Below, in pieces: positions 49,368 to 62,049 of a DNA stretch of 64,000 nt. The notes beneath the pieces were generated by a model. That model did no database searches. It saw only the letters and a program-made list of their open reading frames with translations, and had not been told where the DNA came from. Position numbers and translations under genes: made by a program. Source of the stretch: Benincasa hispida (taxonomy: Eukaryota > Streptophyta > Magnoliopsida > Cucurbitales > Cucurbitaceae); the NCBI RefSeq assembly GCF_009727055.1, contig NC_052352.1, forward strand, positions 25,351,894 through 25,415,893, written 5' to 3'. Each line of letters begins with the position of its first letter. Within the stretch, counting starts at the first letter, position 1.

Positions 49368-49570
49368 TATCCAAGTTGGGCATGTCAAATTTGTTTAGTC
49401 CAATAAGAGGGGTATTAGTTATAACAGTTTTTTTTTTGTTATTACTGTTATTTTTTTCATTGGTGGTTATTCTAGTTTCTCTCATTGGTATGTATATATA
49501 TAGTATATTCTGCACAACTTAATAAATGAAGGGAGAGTTTAATTTTTTTACTTTCCTTTTTCCTGCAAAT

Positions 49571-52250
49571 ATTTCTATCTACGAAAATTTTCTTTATTTT
49601 CTGCGTCTTTTCTTTTCTTTTTCCTATCTAATTTTACAGTAAATAAAAAGCCCTCCAATAATAATTGCATTTCTCACTCTTTTATTGTTATTTTTTTAAA
49701 AAAAAAAAATATGGCAACGTTTTACGTTTTATCTTTTAAAAAATGTACTTAATGTCTTATTCTATTTTATTTTTAAAAAATTAAAATTATAAATAAATAT
49801 AACCCCTACTACTTTTTCTTTAAAGACATATACTGCTTTCTTTAGAAACATTAACTTCTTAGGTCTATGTCAAATGAGTTTCCATATGCAGCCCAAAAAA
49901 AAATATTGCTCTTTCTATAAAATATATATATATAAGTGTGGTGTTTTTTTCTTTTCATTTTTCTATTATTCTTTTGAAATAATGTTTTATGTAGGTTAGT
50001 CAGTTTTGGAAGAAAATTCTATATTTCATTAATATTTTAAAATTTGATTTTTTTCAAAAATGACTTTTAGGGTTAATTTTGGACAATTATACTATTTTTT
50101 ATTTATTTATATTCGTTTTTATAAATTTTTTACTATTTTTGAAGTTATTTTAATGATGAAAAGAGAAAATACATTTATTATAAAAAGAGAAAATACATTC
50201 AATATAATTTTTCTCATTTATCAATTACAGAGAAAATATATATTTATTAGATTTTTTTTCCTATTTTTCAATTCGGAAAAAATGCATTTAATGAAATTTT
50301 ATTTTATATTTACGTGAAACTTATTGGCTTTTTTTACGGATTAATGATTATTTTAAATATACCTTAGACCATTTTTTACAGATTTATGGTTATTTTAAAT
50401 ATATTTTATAACATTTTGTTAGGTATTTGAAAATATTTTAACCAATATATAAAATATTCTACCGTTTATAAAATAGAGATTGACTCAATGTTTGACATTA
50501 ATTACGGTATAAACCAATATATGAATTATACTACAGTACATAAATCTTCATAAATTTTATTTACACCACAGTATATATATCATAATACATGAAGTCTAAA
50601 ACAAAAAAAAGACACTATCGTTTATATCAAATAAACGAATACATATATCATAGTATATATCAAATTTCCTATAGAAGCTAAAAAAAGTACATATATATCA
50701 CAATATATATAAAAAATAGGAAAAAAATAAAACTAAAAGTTGAATTGAGTCCATCGTTCGCTTGCTCCGAGTCTGCCATCGTCGTTCATTTGTTCTGAAT
50801 TTATCATTGTCGTTCGTTTGCTCCGAGTTTGCCATCATCGTTCATTTGTTCCAAATCCGTCATTGTCGTTTGTCCACTCTGAGTCTGTCGTCACCGTTCT
50901 TGCTGTCTCGTGCTCGTCTCGTTGCCGAATCGCCCCACGCCATCCATCTCCCACTTGTAACTCTCACCGCCAGAAGGAGAAAAGAGAGAAAGGGATAAGG
51001 AGAAAAGAGATGGAGGAGGAAAAATGGCCTCGAAGCATGGGGGAGAGAATATATGCATGAGGGAGAGAGGGTTATATATATATATAAACACACATATGAC
51101 GTAGGTGATGATTAAATTGTAAATAGCTACTAATTAGTGAAAATAGGGCGACCATCATGTCTTTTTTTTTTTGGTAAAAAATTGAAATGTTCAATATGAA
51201 TTTATCTAGTGCGTGTAAGATTTTTGTTTGATAATTAAAATGAAAAACTTTATCTAATTAATATCTTATTTACTAAGCTATGTTTAGATTAACAATAATT
51301 TATTAACATAAATTATGGTAATGATATAAATATATTATATAGGATAATCAATAAAATTTACTAATTAAATTATATATTGGTTAACTAATTCTATATGGAT
51401 TTTTTTTTATTGTGTATCTGTAACTTTTAAACTCTTATTTAGTTAAATACAGTTCAGTGATTGGGATTTAAATGTAATTCTTTTATAAGTATGGAAACTA
51501 ACTAGTTTTTAGTCCTTAATATTTTAATTTAATTTATATTTGATTATTGAGATTTCAAAATAGATGTTCCGAAGATATTGAATTTGATTTTTAATTGGTG
51601 TTTAACAATGGTTTTCAAGAGCCATCACCAAAATTTTAAAATAAAATTTAAAAAAATTAATCCGTTGACTGACAACTTCTGGAAGGAAAATTTCTCATGA
51701 AGATATATCATATTACATATTTGACTCGCCCCAAAATTTATACATTTCAAAACCGGTTGGATTCTCATTATTTTAATTTATTCAATTCCACATGTTTTCT
51801 TTTCCTCATCGCCCGTCCGTTTTGTATGAAATCTAAAAAATAAAAATCAAGATTTCAATAAAAATGAAGTCTATTTTATATATTCATATATGAATTATCG
51901 TTGGTAACAAAAGTTAAATTATAATTTAAATAATGATTTAAAATGTATTTGATACTATATTTATAAATAATAAAATTAATTATAATTACCACTAAATACT
52001 AGTTGAAGATTGACAATAAACTATTACTAATTTATTTATGAACATATTTTATGTCAAAAGATTATATATTTATTTTTGCAATATTATATAATTTATAATA
52101 TTGCAAAAATTATTCCTAAAATATGGTAATATTTACAATTTCACTCTCAAACTTTCGAATTCTATAAATCAATTTCATAGACTTTTATGTCAATAAAAAT
52201 AGAGCTCAAACCCAGGATGATTTAAAACACGTGAAAAAGAAAGATAATAA
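49571..52250. other. AT-rich spacer with one minisatellite
   Basis: No gene recognised. Long AT-rich stretches with poly-T and TA runs. The only notable feature is the 56-bp repeat block at 50755-50903. Confidence 0.5.
50755..50903. repeat. 56-bp minisatellite, ~2.7 copies
   Basis: Units start at 50755, 50811 and 50867. Each opens cgtt(c/t)g, then ctccgag / ctctgag and a gtctgccatcgtcgttc-like block. GC content is clearly above the neighbourhood. The block stays open on the plus strand, but I see no gene. Confidence 0.8.
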
Positions 52251-52637
52251 GAGTCACCAATATGGAATTGACTGAAATAAGAGAAGAAAACTTTAACGGA
52301 GTCCACCGGAGTTGCAACTATAAGAAAACTTTGACAGATTCCACCGGTTCACAGGAGGATAGCTACCAGTATGATACAATGGGGCTTCTGTCACAGAGCA
52401 CCAAGGGCATAATTGTCGACTTGGAAATTGATGAGTCGGTAGACAAAATTTTAAGGAATGGTTGGGGCATGGAATTAAGATATGATGTTTGAAGTTTATG
52501 TGTAGGTGAAGTTCATATATTTGTGGAGTTCACATGTTGATGTTTGGAGTGCAAAATTATTTGGTCTAAATTCATATGTATGTGTTTTAAGTGGAGAGTT
52601 GAAAGGTATCTAATGCAATTTTTTTTTTTTTTAACTC

Positions 52638-53941
52638 TAAGCGCCTGTTTGGGGGTCTATATATCCTATGTGGGGAGATGATATAGTTCCTATATCACCG
52701 TTTGACCCACTGATATACCATTTCCCCTTTTCACTTTCTCCAACATGTGTACAGTAACTCTCATTTAACAGCTCTCTCAGCTTCTCCACTCCACACTTCT
52801 TATGTCTCCTCCCTTCTCATACACGACCGTCACTCTCTCTTCCTTCCTATGGCTCACTTACGTTTGTATTTCTTTATTCTTTTTTTGAGTTTATTTCATT
52901 ATACTTCGGGTATAATTTTTTTTTCCACTATATCCATTTTATTAAGAAACCATGGTATTTCAATTTATTTCCATGCACCCATTTTTTACCTTCAATTTAG
53001 ATACATAATTTTTTCCTCTAGTGTACTGTGATAGAGTATATTAATAATTTATTATCTATAAATTATATCATTCAAGTTTTCATTTTATTTGCTTAGTGTA
53101 TCAATTATTTATTTGTATAATGTCCATTAAAAAATTCACAATATTTTGGATTAAATTTTTGTACACAATTTCTCAAAAAAAAAAAAAAAATCTTCATATA
53201 CAATATCAATATTCAAAAACCCATTATAAAACCTCAATAGAAAACTCATCCGTGAATATATATGAGAAAAACCTCGATGAAATCCTTAAGCTTTGTAAAT
53301 GTCTCACTAAAATATTTAACTGACCATTCATAACCCTTTAGTTCTCGATAGTTTTTTAAAATTAAATTTATAAATACTACATTTCCTCGTTTATTTTTAT
53401 TTTTCATTTTATTTTTTATTTGTCTTACTTTTGAAAACTCTTTTCAAAATTCAAGTTTTGATTGAAAATTATATATATACATATATGTTTAGTATTAAAA
53501 AGTGGAAAAATGTTTTTTTTAAGAAGTTGGTACATCCATCCCTAGCTTAGAATTAAATTTCGTATTTTTAAATATTGGCACTTCGTTGACTATTTACCAT
53601 TAATCTTAAATTTTGATTGAGTTTTTTTTAAACAACAATAATAAAGAATTATTTAAAAGACAATAATTGATTACAAAAAACTGAATTGATACAATAATAG
53701 AATTATAATATTTTAAAAAAATTGTGTTCATATAGGCAAATTATTTTAGAGTACAAAAAACTGAACCATATATCACAGACATATGAACTCTGCACACCCA
53801 AACACAGACATAACAACTTTACATACCCAACATAGACATATGAACTCAGACAACACAATTCTGCACCCAAACACAGACATCAGAACTCCCCGGCATCAGA
53901 ACTCCAGACATCCTATATCATCTCAGCGCCCCAAATAGGCC
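52638..53941. mobile_element. Putative DNA transposon with GGGCCT.TTTGGGG-type ends
   Basis: The left end reads agcgcctgtttgggggtcta and the right end, read inward, gggcctatttggggcgctga. Both are followed inward by a gatgatatag block. The right arm (53755-53930) is built from repeats of gttcatatgtctgtgtttgg (minus strand). Related repeats on the plus strand occur just outside the left end at 52470-52570, so the real element may be larger (from about 52440). No transposase was seen. Superfamily uncertain. Confidence 0.45.
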
Positions 53942-53967
53942 CAAAGAGAGAAAAAAGTCTCTCTATC

Positions 53968-54518
53968 TAATCTATCAAGGATTAGATTATGATGCTTTTG
54001 AGAAGATTTAAGAAGCAAAGATGGCAAAAGAAGCATGGAAGAAGCTTCAAACATCATACAAGGGAGTAGATCCAATTAAAAAGGTAAGTCTTCAAACTCT
54101 AATAGTTGAGTTTGAAACTTTTCATATGAAAGAATGGGAACCCATCTTGAACTATTTTCCTAGCGTCTTAACTATCACCAATCAACTTAAAAGAAATGGC
54201 GAAAAGATTGATGATGTTAAAATCATGGAGAAAATACTAAGATCATTAGATCCAAAGTTTGAACATATTGTCGCCATAATCGAAGAGACAAAAGACTTGG
54301 AGGTCATGACCATTGAGCAACTCATGAGTTCGTTACAAGCATATGAAGAAAAGAAAAAGAAGAATGAAGAAATCGTTGATCAATTGCTCAGATTGCGAGT
54401 TGATTCGACTAGTGGAGCAATTAATTCAAATAATAAAAGTGAACAAGGACGAGAACGTCGTGGGCATCGAGGACGAGGAGCAGGTCATGGACAAGGACAA
54501 GGACTGAAGGGATGAAAA
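53968..54518 (+). pseudogene. Copia gag fragment
   Basis: The open frame from 54021 reads MAKEAWKKLQTSYKGVDPIK, then TFHMKEWEPILNYFPSVLT, NQLKRNGEKIDDVKIMEKIL, RSLDPKFEHIVAIIEETKDL and a Lys/Glu-rich LQAYEEKKKKNEE, ending in a Gly/Arg-rich tail. This is the UBN2-type gag polyprotein of Tnt1/copia retrotransposons. A stop (TAA) at about 54008 precedes the ATG, in a sequence that still reads as gag (YQGLDYDAFEKI). No pol follows and no own LTR is evident. It directly adjoins the DNA-transposon end at 53941. Confidence 0.8.
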
Positions 54519-54639
54519 CCCTAAGGCACAACAGAAGCCAAAACATAGAACCCAAACGTATTTACAATTGACATTTAAAACAGAAAAATTTTGCATTGGA
54601 ATAAAATAGAAAAGTATATTAAGCATTCAATTAAAAAAC

Positions 54640-56563
54640 ATAATTATAGAAATCTTACTTTTAGAATTTCTCTATTGGGAATTGGGATTGGGCACCACCA
54701 CTTGGAGTCCTCCCTATTCTTGTAGGAAAATTGAGGAGATGAGAATTGTGGGTTTTTTTTTTTTTTTTTGAATTGGGAGGAAGAAAGAAGACAAAAAAAC
54801 GCAGAGAGTTTTGAATATCGATCAATTGATTTTCTATATATATATATATTTGATATAGAGAGAATGGGAGAGAGATGGTGAAAGTGAGGAGACGAGGGGA
54901 GTTACATTTTTTTTTAATTAAGATTAAATAGAATTATTTATTTAATTAAATTAAATAAAACTATTAATTTAATTTAATTAATTAAAATGATTTATTTAAT
55001 TTAATTAATTAAATAAAAATAATAACCATTTAAATCATATTTAAATGGTTCTTTCTCACATAACCTATAGTTTTAATGCACATTTAATGCGCATTAATTT
55101 TAACCTATAGTTTTGACTTAATCAATTTAATTAAATTCAAAATTAAATTAATAAATAATTTTTCAATTAATTAATCATCCAATTAAATATCACATATTTA
55201 ATTTAAATTTCTCATTTGAATCATATTCAAATATATTTATCTTATTTAATCTATAATTTTAATGTGCATCCAACGCACATTATTTTTAACCTATAGTTTT
55301 CATTCTGAATCTTATTCATATTAAATTAATATTTGAACTTCTTTCAAATATTCGTTCTCTCATTTATTAATTTTGAATCATATCCAAAATTAATAATAAA
55401 GTCTAAAATTAAAATTTATATTAAAATGGATCAACATACATTAAAAAATTTCCAATTCTGAATTTGAACATTTCAAATTCAATTTAATGACAAATTATCT
55501 CAATATTCTTTATAAACTAGGAAGGAGACCTAATGGACCTACAGATCAAAAACTCTGCCTAAACTCATTAACCAAATTAATCAATATTTATTAACTGTGG
55601 GTACACTCCACTAAAGGCCCACAACTGCACTATTCTCACTACATATATGTTTCTGTGTCCACAAATATAAACCAATAATAACAGCAAGTTAGTCATTCAA
55701 AAGTGTTAATAACACCAGCTAGGTCAAATTACCGTTTTACCCCTAGGTTACCTCTACATCCTTAAGTACCAATGCTCCTCTAATGAACAACCTATTTATG
55801 GTCCAACCATTAAACAGAAACCCTCTTGAGCTTGTGAGAAGGTATAGCTCTTTGTTCAAGTCTCAGAGACACCACTTAAGAGAACACTCATCTATTTACC
55901 CTAAAGTTGGGAAGGAGTGAAATCCATCTTATATGATTATGTTCCCAGCTACCCACATAGTCTTATCCCCAAATGGTAGACATATTGAGTCGGCGAACTT
56001 GCCACTCTCACCTATACAAACCAAAGGATAATCTCTCGTGAACAGGAGTTCATTATATACTTAAAAGTAAGACTAAGTTGCCTAGGTCATCCTATTGAAA
56101 TAGAAACCTAACTAGCAAATGGAGTTACATCTAGTGCAAACTTAGGAGTTCATAATATACTCAAGAGTAAGACTAAGTTTCACAGTCTGGTCTTGTGCAA
56201 ACTCATTATCCAGGATACCCCCACTCGCATGTCTCCTACATGAACGCATTGGATCACTGCGTTTGTATCAAATACAAAGTGGGTCGTATCCATAATGTTA
56301 CCAAGATAAGGTACTCAATCTTACCCCTATACTAATAGATCATTTAGGCTGTATCTTGAACATTGATCCTTATATGTCTCTACATACAGTTCAAGACTCA
56401 TAAGACAACATGAGATGTTAGTTTGTTGGATTTTAGGGTTAATAAGACAACATTAAATAAAATATCAATAACATTTATTGAGAGAAACATTAATAGCTAT
56501 TTATTAATGACAATCATTTAATTACATTCACTATCTACGAGTTTTAGGACATAAAACCCAATA
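54640..56563 (-). mobile_element. Antisense LTR (solo), same family as 5338 and 63162
   Basis: Read on the minus strand from 56563 it starts tattgggttttatgtccta, matching the 63162 LTR start tgttgggttgtatgtccta. The ordered blocks gtcaaattaccgttttaccc (about 55725), ccttaagtaccaatgctcct (about 55760), aaatggtagac and gagtcggcgaac (about 55971-55997), and ccaagataaggtactcaatc (about 56301) are shared. An internal unit around acctatagttttaatgcaca is repeated with changes at about 55063, 55100, 55245 and 55288. The left end is approximate. Confidence 0.65.
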
Positions 56564-57600
56564 AATAAAATAAACCAACTCAGCTCCACCAACATTTAAA
56601 GTTAGTGGGCCAAATATTGAGTTGGTATATTTACCAACTCAACTCAACTCATGTTGGTAAGCCAAATACCCCTCGAGATTTATCAAATGTTGAGCCCAAT
56701 TTTGTTGGACTCCATCAAAAGATAATTCATTTTCTATTTCATAATTTAAATTGCATGTATGTATATCATTTTTTTTTTGAAAATATTATTTATTAGTAAA
56801 AAAAATTAAGGGGTCGTTTGGCCCACCGACTTTTTAAGTTGGTGAATCAATAGAAACATTAAACAAATAATTGAATCAATTTAAATTTTAAATATTCGTA
56901 ATTGTATAAATTTACACTTTTCTTCAATTCTCAGCAGAAAAACATCATGTGAGTCTTACAAATTTACAATCATATTAATTAAACTCTAAAATTGTCACAA
57001 GTGAATTAATTTAGACTATTTATTAGGACTTCTTCAAATTTAATATAACAAAATTGATTATTAACATTGATGCACGAACAATTTTCAAAGAAAATTTAAA
57101 TTGGGAGTCTAAATTCAAGTTTATCAATTTAATTGATAGAATTAATTTCTATCTAATCTATTAGACAAGAATTTAATATTCAATTAAAATAAATATAATT
57201 TAATTGTCCAATTTTAGTACATGTACAATAAATCTTAAGTGATTATGGTTGATTCCTTAAATTTTTTACAACATTTCACACATTTTATTTTCTTGTATAA
57301 AAAATATTATTATTCTTTAACCAATTTTGATTAAAATTAATTTTAAGGAGCTATGATTTTAAATTTATTAAAACTAAATAAATTAAAATTCTAACATTTG
57401 AAAATATAAAAACTAAACTTTAACAAATTTTAGACTATAAAAACCAAAATAATATTTAAAGCTAAAATAGTGATTTAAACATTGATTCATGAGTGCCAAG
57501 AAAAATTCTAAAGCCGCACATGCTATTTTCAGACCGTCACCTCTATTTGTGGAGTGCATATTTCCGTCCACCACCGACATATACTATTACTTAGTAGAAG
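56564..57600. other. AT-rich spacer with fragments of a short inverted-repeat element
   Basis: 56590-56690 (ending ggtaagccaaatacccct) and 56808-56850 (starting aaggggtcgtttggcccacc) carry facing ends of the same inverted terminus type, tggccca / tgggcca plus a gttggt block. They look like remnants of two MITE copies. No gene recognised in the rest. Confidence 0.45.
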
Positions 57601-57609
57601 TGGAATTAT

Positions 57610-57628
57610 TCTTCAACTACATACATAC

Positions 57629-57662
<34 letters not shown>
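57610..57662. repeat. TA/CATA microsatellite
   Basis: acatacatacat followed by an interrupted (TA)n run. Confidence 0.8.
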
Positions 57663-57663
<1 letters not shown>

Positions 57664-57768
57664 TATTTTTTAAATTTGGAATCAAAGAATGCATACATTA
57701 ATTAGTAATGTACAATACCTTCATATTGTAAAAAAAAAAAAAGAAAAAAAGAAAAAAGAAAAAAAAAA

Positions 57769-58000
57769 CAATACATTATTACTTATTTGAATTACTATTC
57801 CAACCATGGTTTAAACAATAAAATACATTACTTATGCATCCCAATTCGTTCAGCCATTTTTTAAATGGCACAATAAATGCATCGTTACTTATTTTAATTA
57901 TGTTTCTTAATTCTTCCACTATAAATACAATATATTATTACTTATCCGAATTCCACTAACTATTTTTAAACAGTACAATCCAATACATTCTTACCAATTA
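57769..58000. repeat. Diverged ~52-bp repeats in the monooxygenase promoter
   Basis: A motif like caatacattattacttatt...aatt recurs near 57769, 57821, 57871, 57927 and 57972. Each is followed by a ccaaccat / cagccatt / ctaactat-like half. The block ends 85 bases before the monooxygenase ATG, so it occupies the proximal promoter. A TATA-like actataaatac lies at 57919-57929. The repeats may be a decayed minisatellite. Confidence 0.55.
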
Positions 58001-58084
58001 TGTTTTCTTTTTCTTTTTAAAAAATAAAATAGAAATATAAAGCACTTTTGTTCCTCACGTTTAGCCAAAACAACGAACAAAAGG

Positions 58085-61000
58085 ATGGTTGAGAAGAAGG
58101 AGAAGCCCAAAGCCGTTATCGTAGGAGGGAGCATTGCCGGAATATCTTGCGCTCACACTCTTCTTAAAGCTGGCTGGGAAGTTCAAGTTCTTGAACGATC
58201 TTCCACGCCGCCGACCGGTTGTTCCACCGGTGCCGGACTCGCCCTTGATCCTCTCTCTCAAAGGCTACTCCAGTCATGGCTTTCCCGGCCTGAACTTCTC
58301 CTCGAATACAGTTTGCCTCTTGCCACGGAGCAGGTCGAAATCTCTCCCCTTCGTTCCCTTCATTGTTGTATTATTGTTATGCCCATATATGATATTGATT
58401 TTGATTCATTTGAAATAGAATCGAGCAATCGATGGAGAAAGCAAGAGAGCAAGGGTTTTGAGTAATGACGAGAATTTCAATTTTAGAGCATCACATTGGG
58501 CTGACCTCCATAGCCTTCTATACAACGAGCTTCCATCTGATATATTTCTTTGGGGTCATCTTTTCCTCTCTCTTTGCATTTCTGATGACAAAACGTCTGT
58601 GAAAATCAAAGCAAGAGTTGTGGAAAGTGGTGAAATCGTTGAAATAATTGGGGATTTGCTTGTTGCAGCTGACGGTTGTCTCTCTTCCATTCGTCAAACA
58701 TTTCTTCCTAACTTCAAATTGAGGTTGGTAAATTCTTCCCCCTCCCCCATTGATATCGTACATTCATAGATCTAAATCGAACTTAAATTTGGAATAGGAT
58801 TATGGTTCAATATTCAAGAATGTTTTACTTTCTTTCGTGACATAATGAACCTCCAACATTTGATGTTAGGTATTCCGGATATTATGGTTGGAGAGGGGTT
58901 TTTGATTTCTCAGAGAGAGAGAATTTGGAGACAGTGATGAACATCCGTAAAGCATATCCTGAAATTGGTAAATGCTTGTACATGGACTTGGCATCTAATA
59001 CTCATATTTTACTCTTCGAGATTCCAAAGAAGAAAATCAATTGGGTTTGGTTTGTTAATGAACCACAACCCCAACTTAAGGTCATTCCCTTCATCTATTG
59101 CCAACCTCTCTCTTTCTTGGTCTTAAGTTCTATAACCGTTAAACACGTTATTTTTGGTGTTCCTGTTGGAAACCATGGCTATTAGCTCATCTTTTGTGTT
59201 TTATTCAATTGTTCAATCATACTTTATCACGTTCAAGAAAAGATAGTTGGAATTCAAGAAATGTCTACGATCATCCATTTAAAATGTTCAAGAAATAATT
59301 TTAAATACTATTATTTGGAATTCAAGAAATGATTATTATTATTATTATTATTTTTTTCATTTAGAATCGAAAGATTTGAAATGAATATATTAAAATTTTA
59401 TGTTTGAATGGTAACCGAAAAAGAAAAGATAGTTGAAAATTTACTAATATAAATTCTTTATTATGATTTTGTTTATTGAAACTTATAATATGACAAGATT
59501 AAATAAGTAATTTACCTTTAACACCTATGACATCTTGCAAAATCTCACCATTTTAGTTTAAAAAGATATTTATGCTAAACAAGATTTATAATCACTTTAG
59601 ATTTTAAATCATTTTATTTCATACAATAACAAATATCAAAATTCAATTGAAATCCATTATGATTTGAAAACGTGCATTAATAGGTCATTAACTTTTAGTC
59701 TTGTGTTTTTTGAAAAAATAGTTTTATGTCTAATGCACAAAGTTTAGTACATCTTAGGATGCAAAGTATCCATGTTTGGTTTATGGGTTAAAAACTATCT
59801 CTTTAAGCTTTGAACTTTCAACTTTGCCTTTAAAGTATTTTTGGAAAAATGATTTTAAATACTGTGATTTAAAATTTGAAAATTTGTTTTAAATTCTTTT
59901 ATTTCGTTTAGAATAAAAAATATTTGAAATATATAGACTTTAATTATGATTTGTTGATTGAGAATTATAATATGGTAAAATTAATAATAAGTAATTTGTC
60001 TCTAAATCTTATGAAAACTTGGGAAATTCAAGAGTTTTAGTTCGGAAAGATTTTTCCATAAAACAAAATATGTAATCAATTTAGAATAATCCTCTTTTTT
60101 CCATAAAACAAAATATGTAAACAATTTAGAATAATCCTCTTTGTTGTAACAACAAAGAATTTTATTCATTTGACATAAAATTAACTTGATATTTACTAAA
60201 TTAATTATTTTTAAAAAATAGATAAATTATTTTAAATAAAAAAACTACTGATAATATTTTCAAATATAATAAAATGTTACGATTTGTGATAAATATCTAT
60301 CAATGTTTATCAATGTCTATCAATGATAGATAATAATAATTTATCAGTGTCTATCTGTAATAGAGAGTGACATTTTGTTATATTTATAAATATTTTGGTC
60401 AATTTTTCTATATTTAAAAATAATCCTAAAAAATATGGATATTACAAATATCTATTAGACATAAAATTGAAGGTTAAAAACCCAGTGCAAGAAACTATTA
60501 GACACAACATAAAAATTCCAATACATATTTATGACTTTCTCATGTTTAGAGAACAATTAGACACGAACTCGATTTCGTGAATTATAAATATACTTTTATT
60601 TCTTACAATATGTTTCATGAATAATTAATCTCTAAAGTGCAAATATTTTTGGAGAATTTCCCTTTTTAACTACTTATTTATTAAGATTTTTTTTTTAATT
60701 TTAAAAAAAAATCACTTTTGATCATCTAAAATCCTTCAATAAATCATACTAAACCCACTTTATATTATAATTTTTTAAAAAATATTATAGAAAAATCAAC
60801 TTTACTTTTTTTTTTTTTTAAAAAAAAAAATTATTCGAAACTACATTATTAGTTGTTTTATTCAGGATTGAAACCAATGAACATATAAATGCAGGCTAGA
60901 TCAATGAGCATGAAAGTAAATGAGACGATGGTGAAAAAATTGCACCAACAAGTGGATGAAATTTGGGTCCCTGAGCTTGCAAAAGTCGTTAAAGAAACAA

Positions 61001-61404
61001 AAGATCCTTTCATCAATGTCATCTATGATTGTGATCCATTAGAACAAATAGTTTGGGACAATGTGGTATTAGTTGGAGAAGCAGCTCATCCAACGACTCC
61101 TCATTGTGCAAGAAGCACAAATATGGCTTTATTAGATGCATTTGTTTTAGGTGAATGCCTTCTAAAGTGGGGACTACTTGATCTAAAATCAGCCCTTGCT
61201 GAGTATCAGTCTCTCCGGCTACCTGTGATTTATGCCCAAGTCCTGCATTCTCGACACGTCGGTCGAATAAAGCAAGGTTCGACGCTTTCCGATCGGGAAC
61301 GTTTCGACCCCAGTGCAGCTACTACTACGCAAAACTTCCCAGAGCTTCAAATTAGAAATACACCTTTCCTTGATGATGTTCCTCGAGTGATTGATCTAAT
61401 TTAA
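58085..61404 (+). CDS. FAD-dependent monooxygenase (aromatic-hydroxylase-like)
   Basis: Class A flavoprotein monooxygenase, single-domain, NAD(P)H-dependent in the family; substrate unknown. Exons: 58085-58333, 58419-58723, 58870-59080 and 60895-61404; GT-AG; 425 codons (424 aa). It starts MVEKKEKPKAVIVGGSIAGI, with the dinucleotide-binding GxGxxG-like GGSIAG at residues 14-19 and the ribose-binding Glu in VQVLERS. The second conserved motif, LLVAADGCLSSIR, is at the end of exon 2. The third motif, normally GDAAHP, reads GEAAHPTTPH (Glu 317), with RSTNMALLDAFVLGECLLKW after it. The C-terminus reads RLPVIYAQVLHSRHVGRIKQ and LQIRNTPFLDD, as in plant homologues. Intron 3 is 1.8 kb and AT-rich. 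No frame break. The Asp-to-Glu change at the FAD pyrophosphate site is the one oddity. Confidence 0.9.
60051..60140. repeat. 45-bp tandem duplication in monooxygenase intron 3
   Basis: The unit ccataaaacaaaatatgtaa plus 25 bases starts at 60056 and again at 60101, nearly identical (one t/a difference). Confidence 0.9.
60290..60400. repeat. Dispersed repeat rich in tctatcaatg motifs, second copy
   Basis: Repeats of atctatcaatg and an inverted caatgatagata occur between a gatttgtgataaa and a ttgttatatttataaatat end. It resembles 44490-44690. Lies in intron 3 of the monooxygenase. Confidence 0.5.
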
Positions 61405-62049
61405 CAATCTATGTAGTTTGTAAATTACAATGTCTGGAAAGCCAAAGGTCTAAGTACCCTTGTTAATCTTCATTATTTTCTCATTTAGGAGAATTCTTTC
61501 ACACACTGAAAGATTATTACAAACTGGATATGTAGTTTAATTGCTTAACTATGAGCGAGAGGTTTGAGTCAATAAAACCCATATGTAACAGGTCTACACA
61601 CTGTATAAGTAGATCTATTCTGAAAAATAAGTGAGAGTAAAAAATATGTATGTGAGAAAACAACTTACCTTCTTGTAGCCTGAAAATAAAGAAATTTCTC
61701 CCTTCTCATGGATGTAGGTCTTCATTTAGCCGAACCACATAATTCAGTGTCTTCATCTTCTCCTCCTCCTCCTCTTCTTCGTTGCGTGCATGCTTAAAAC
61801 ACCTCAATATACCTTGAAAAATCGCCATTGGAAATTCACAGAGTTAGAGAGAAGTCAGAGCATTTGCATTCTAGAGAGAGAGAGAGTTTTCATTCTAATC
61901 TCGAACACAAAAGAAACTAATTGAAAATGATAAAATTTGTTACCTCCCACGTGTTTCTTTGGCTGTGAGACGTGACTCAATCTCTTCCACACTTGGAAAC
62001 TATCAACTCTCATTTGGATCAAATTCTTCATCACGTTTTGGGGCATTAG
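61405..62049. other. 3' flank of the monooxygenase, no further gene
   Basis: Probably includes the 3' untranslated region. A weak B-box-like gagaggtttgagtcaa near 61557 hints at a decayed SINE but is not convincing. A cacgtgt (G-box core) at 61949 lies just before the copia gag remnant. Confidence 0.4.

Larger units (their letters stand above)
44694..49570 (+). mobile_element. Near full-length Ty1/copia element, inactive
   Basis: LTRs of roughly 160-185 bp: about 44694-44876 and about 49413-49570. They share tgttattactgttatttttt, cattggtggttatt, gtttctctca and a gagtttaattttttacttt-like stretch ending tcctgc. tagtatcagatg at 44877 resembles the initiator-Met tRNA primer site (consensus tggtatcagagc). 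A purine tract aagagggg (49403-49410) lies before the 3' LTR. The internal order gag, integrase, reverse transcriptase, RNase H is that of copia. Exact LTR ends and target duplication are uncertain. An AT run (44762-44822) expands the 5' LTR. Confidence 0.88.

Noticed and set aside
52262..52492. 76-aa plus-strand frame with normal-looking composition
   Set aside because: It looks less random than most, but I recognise no domain, and a repeat array begins at its 3' end. Not strong enough to call a gene; transcript data would decide.
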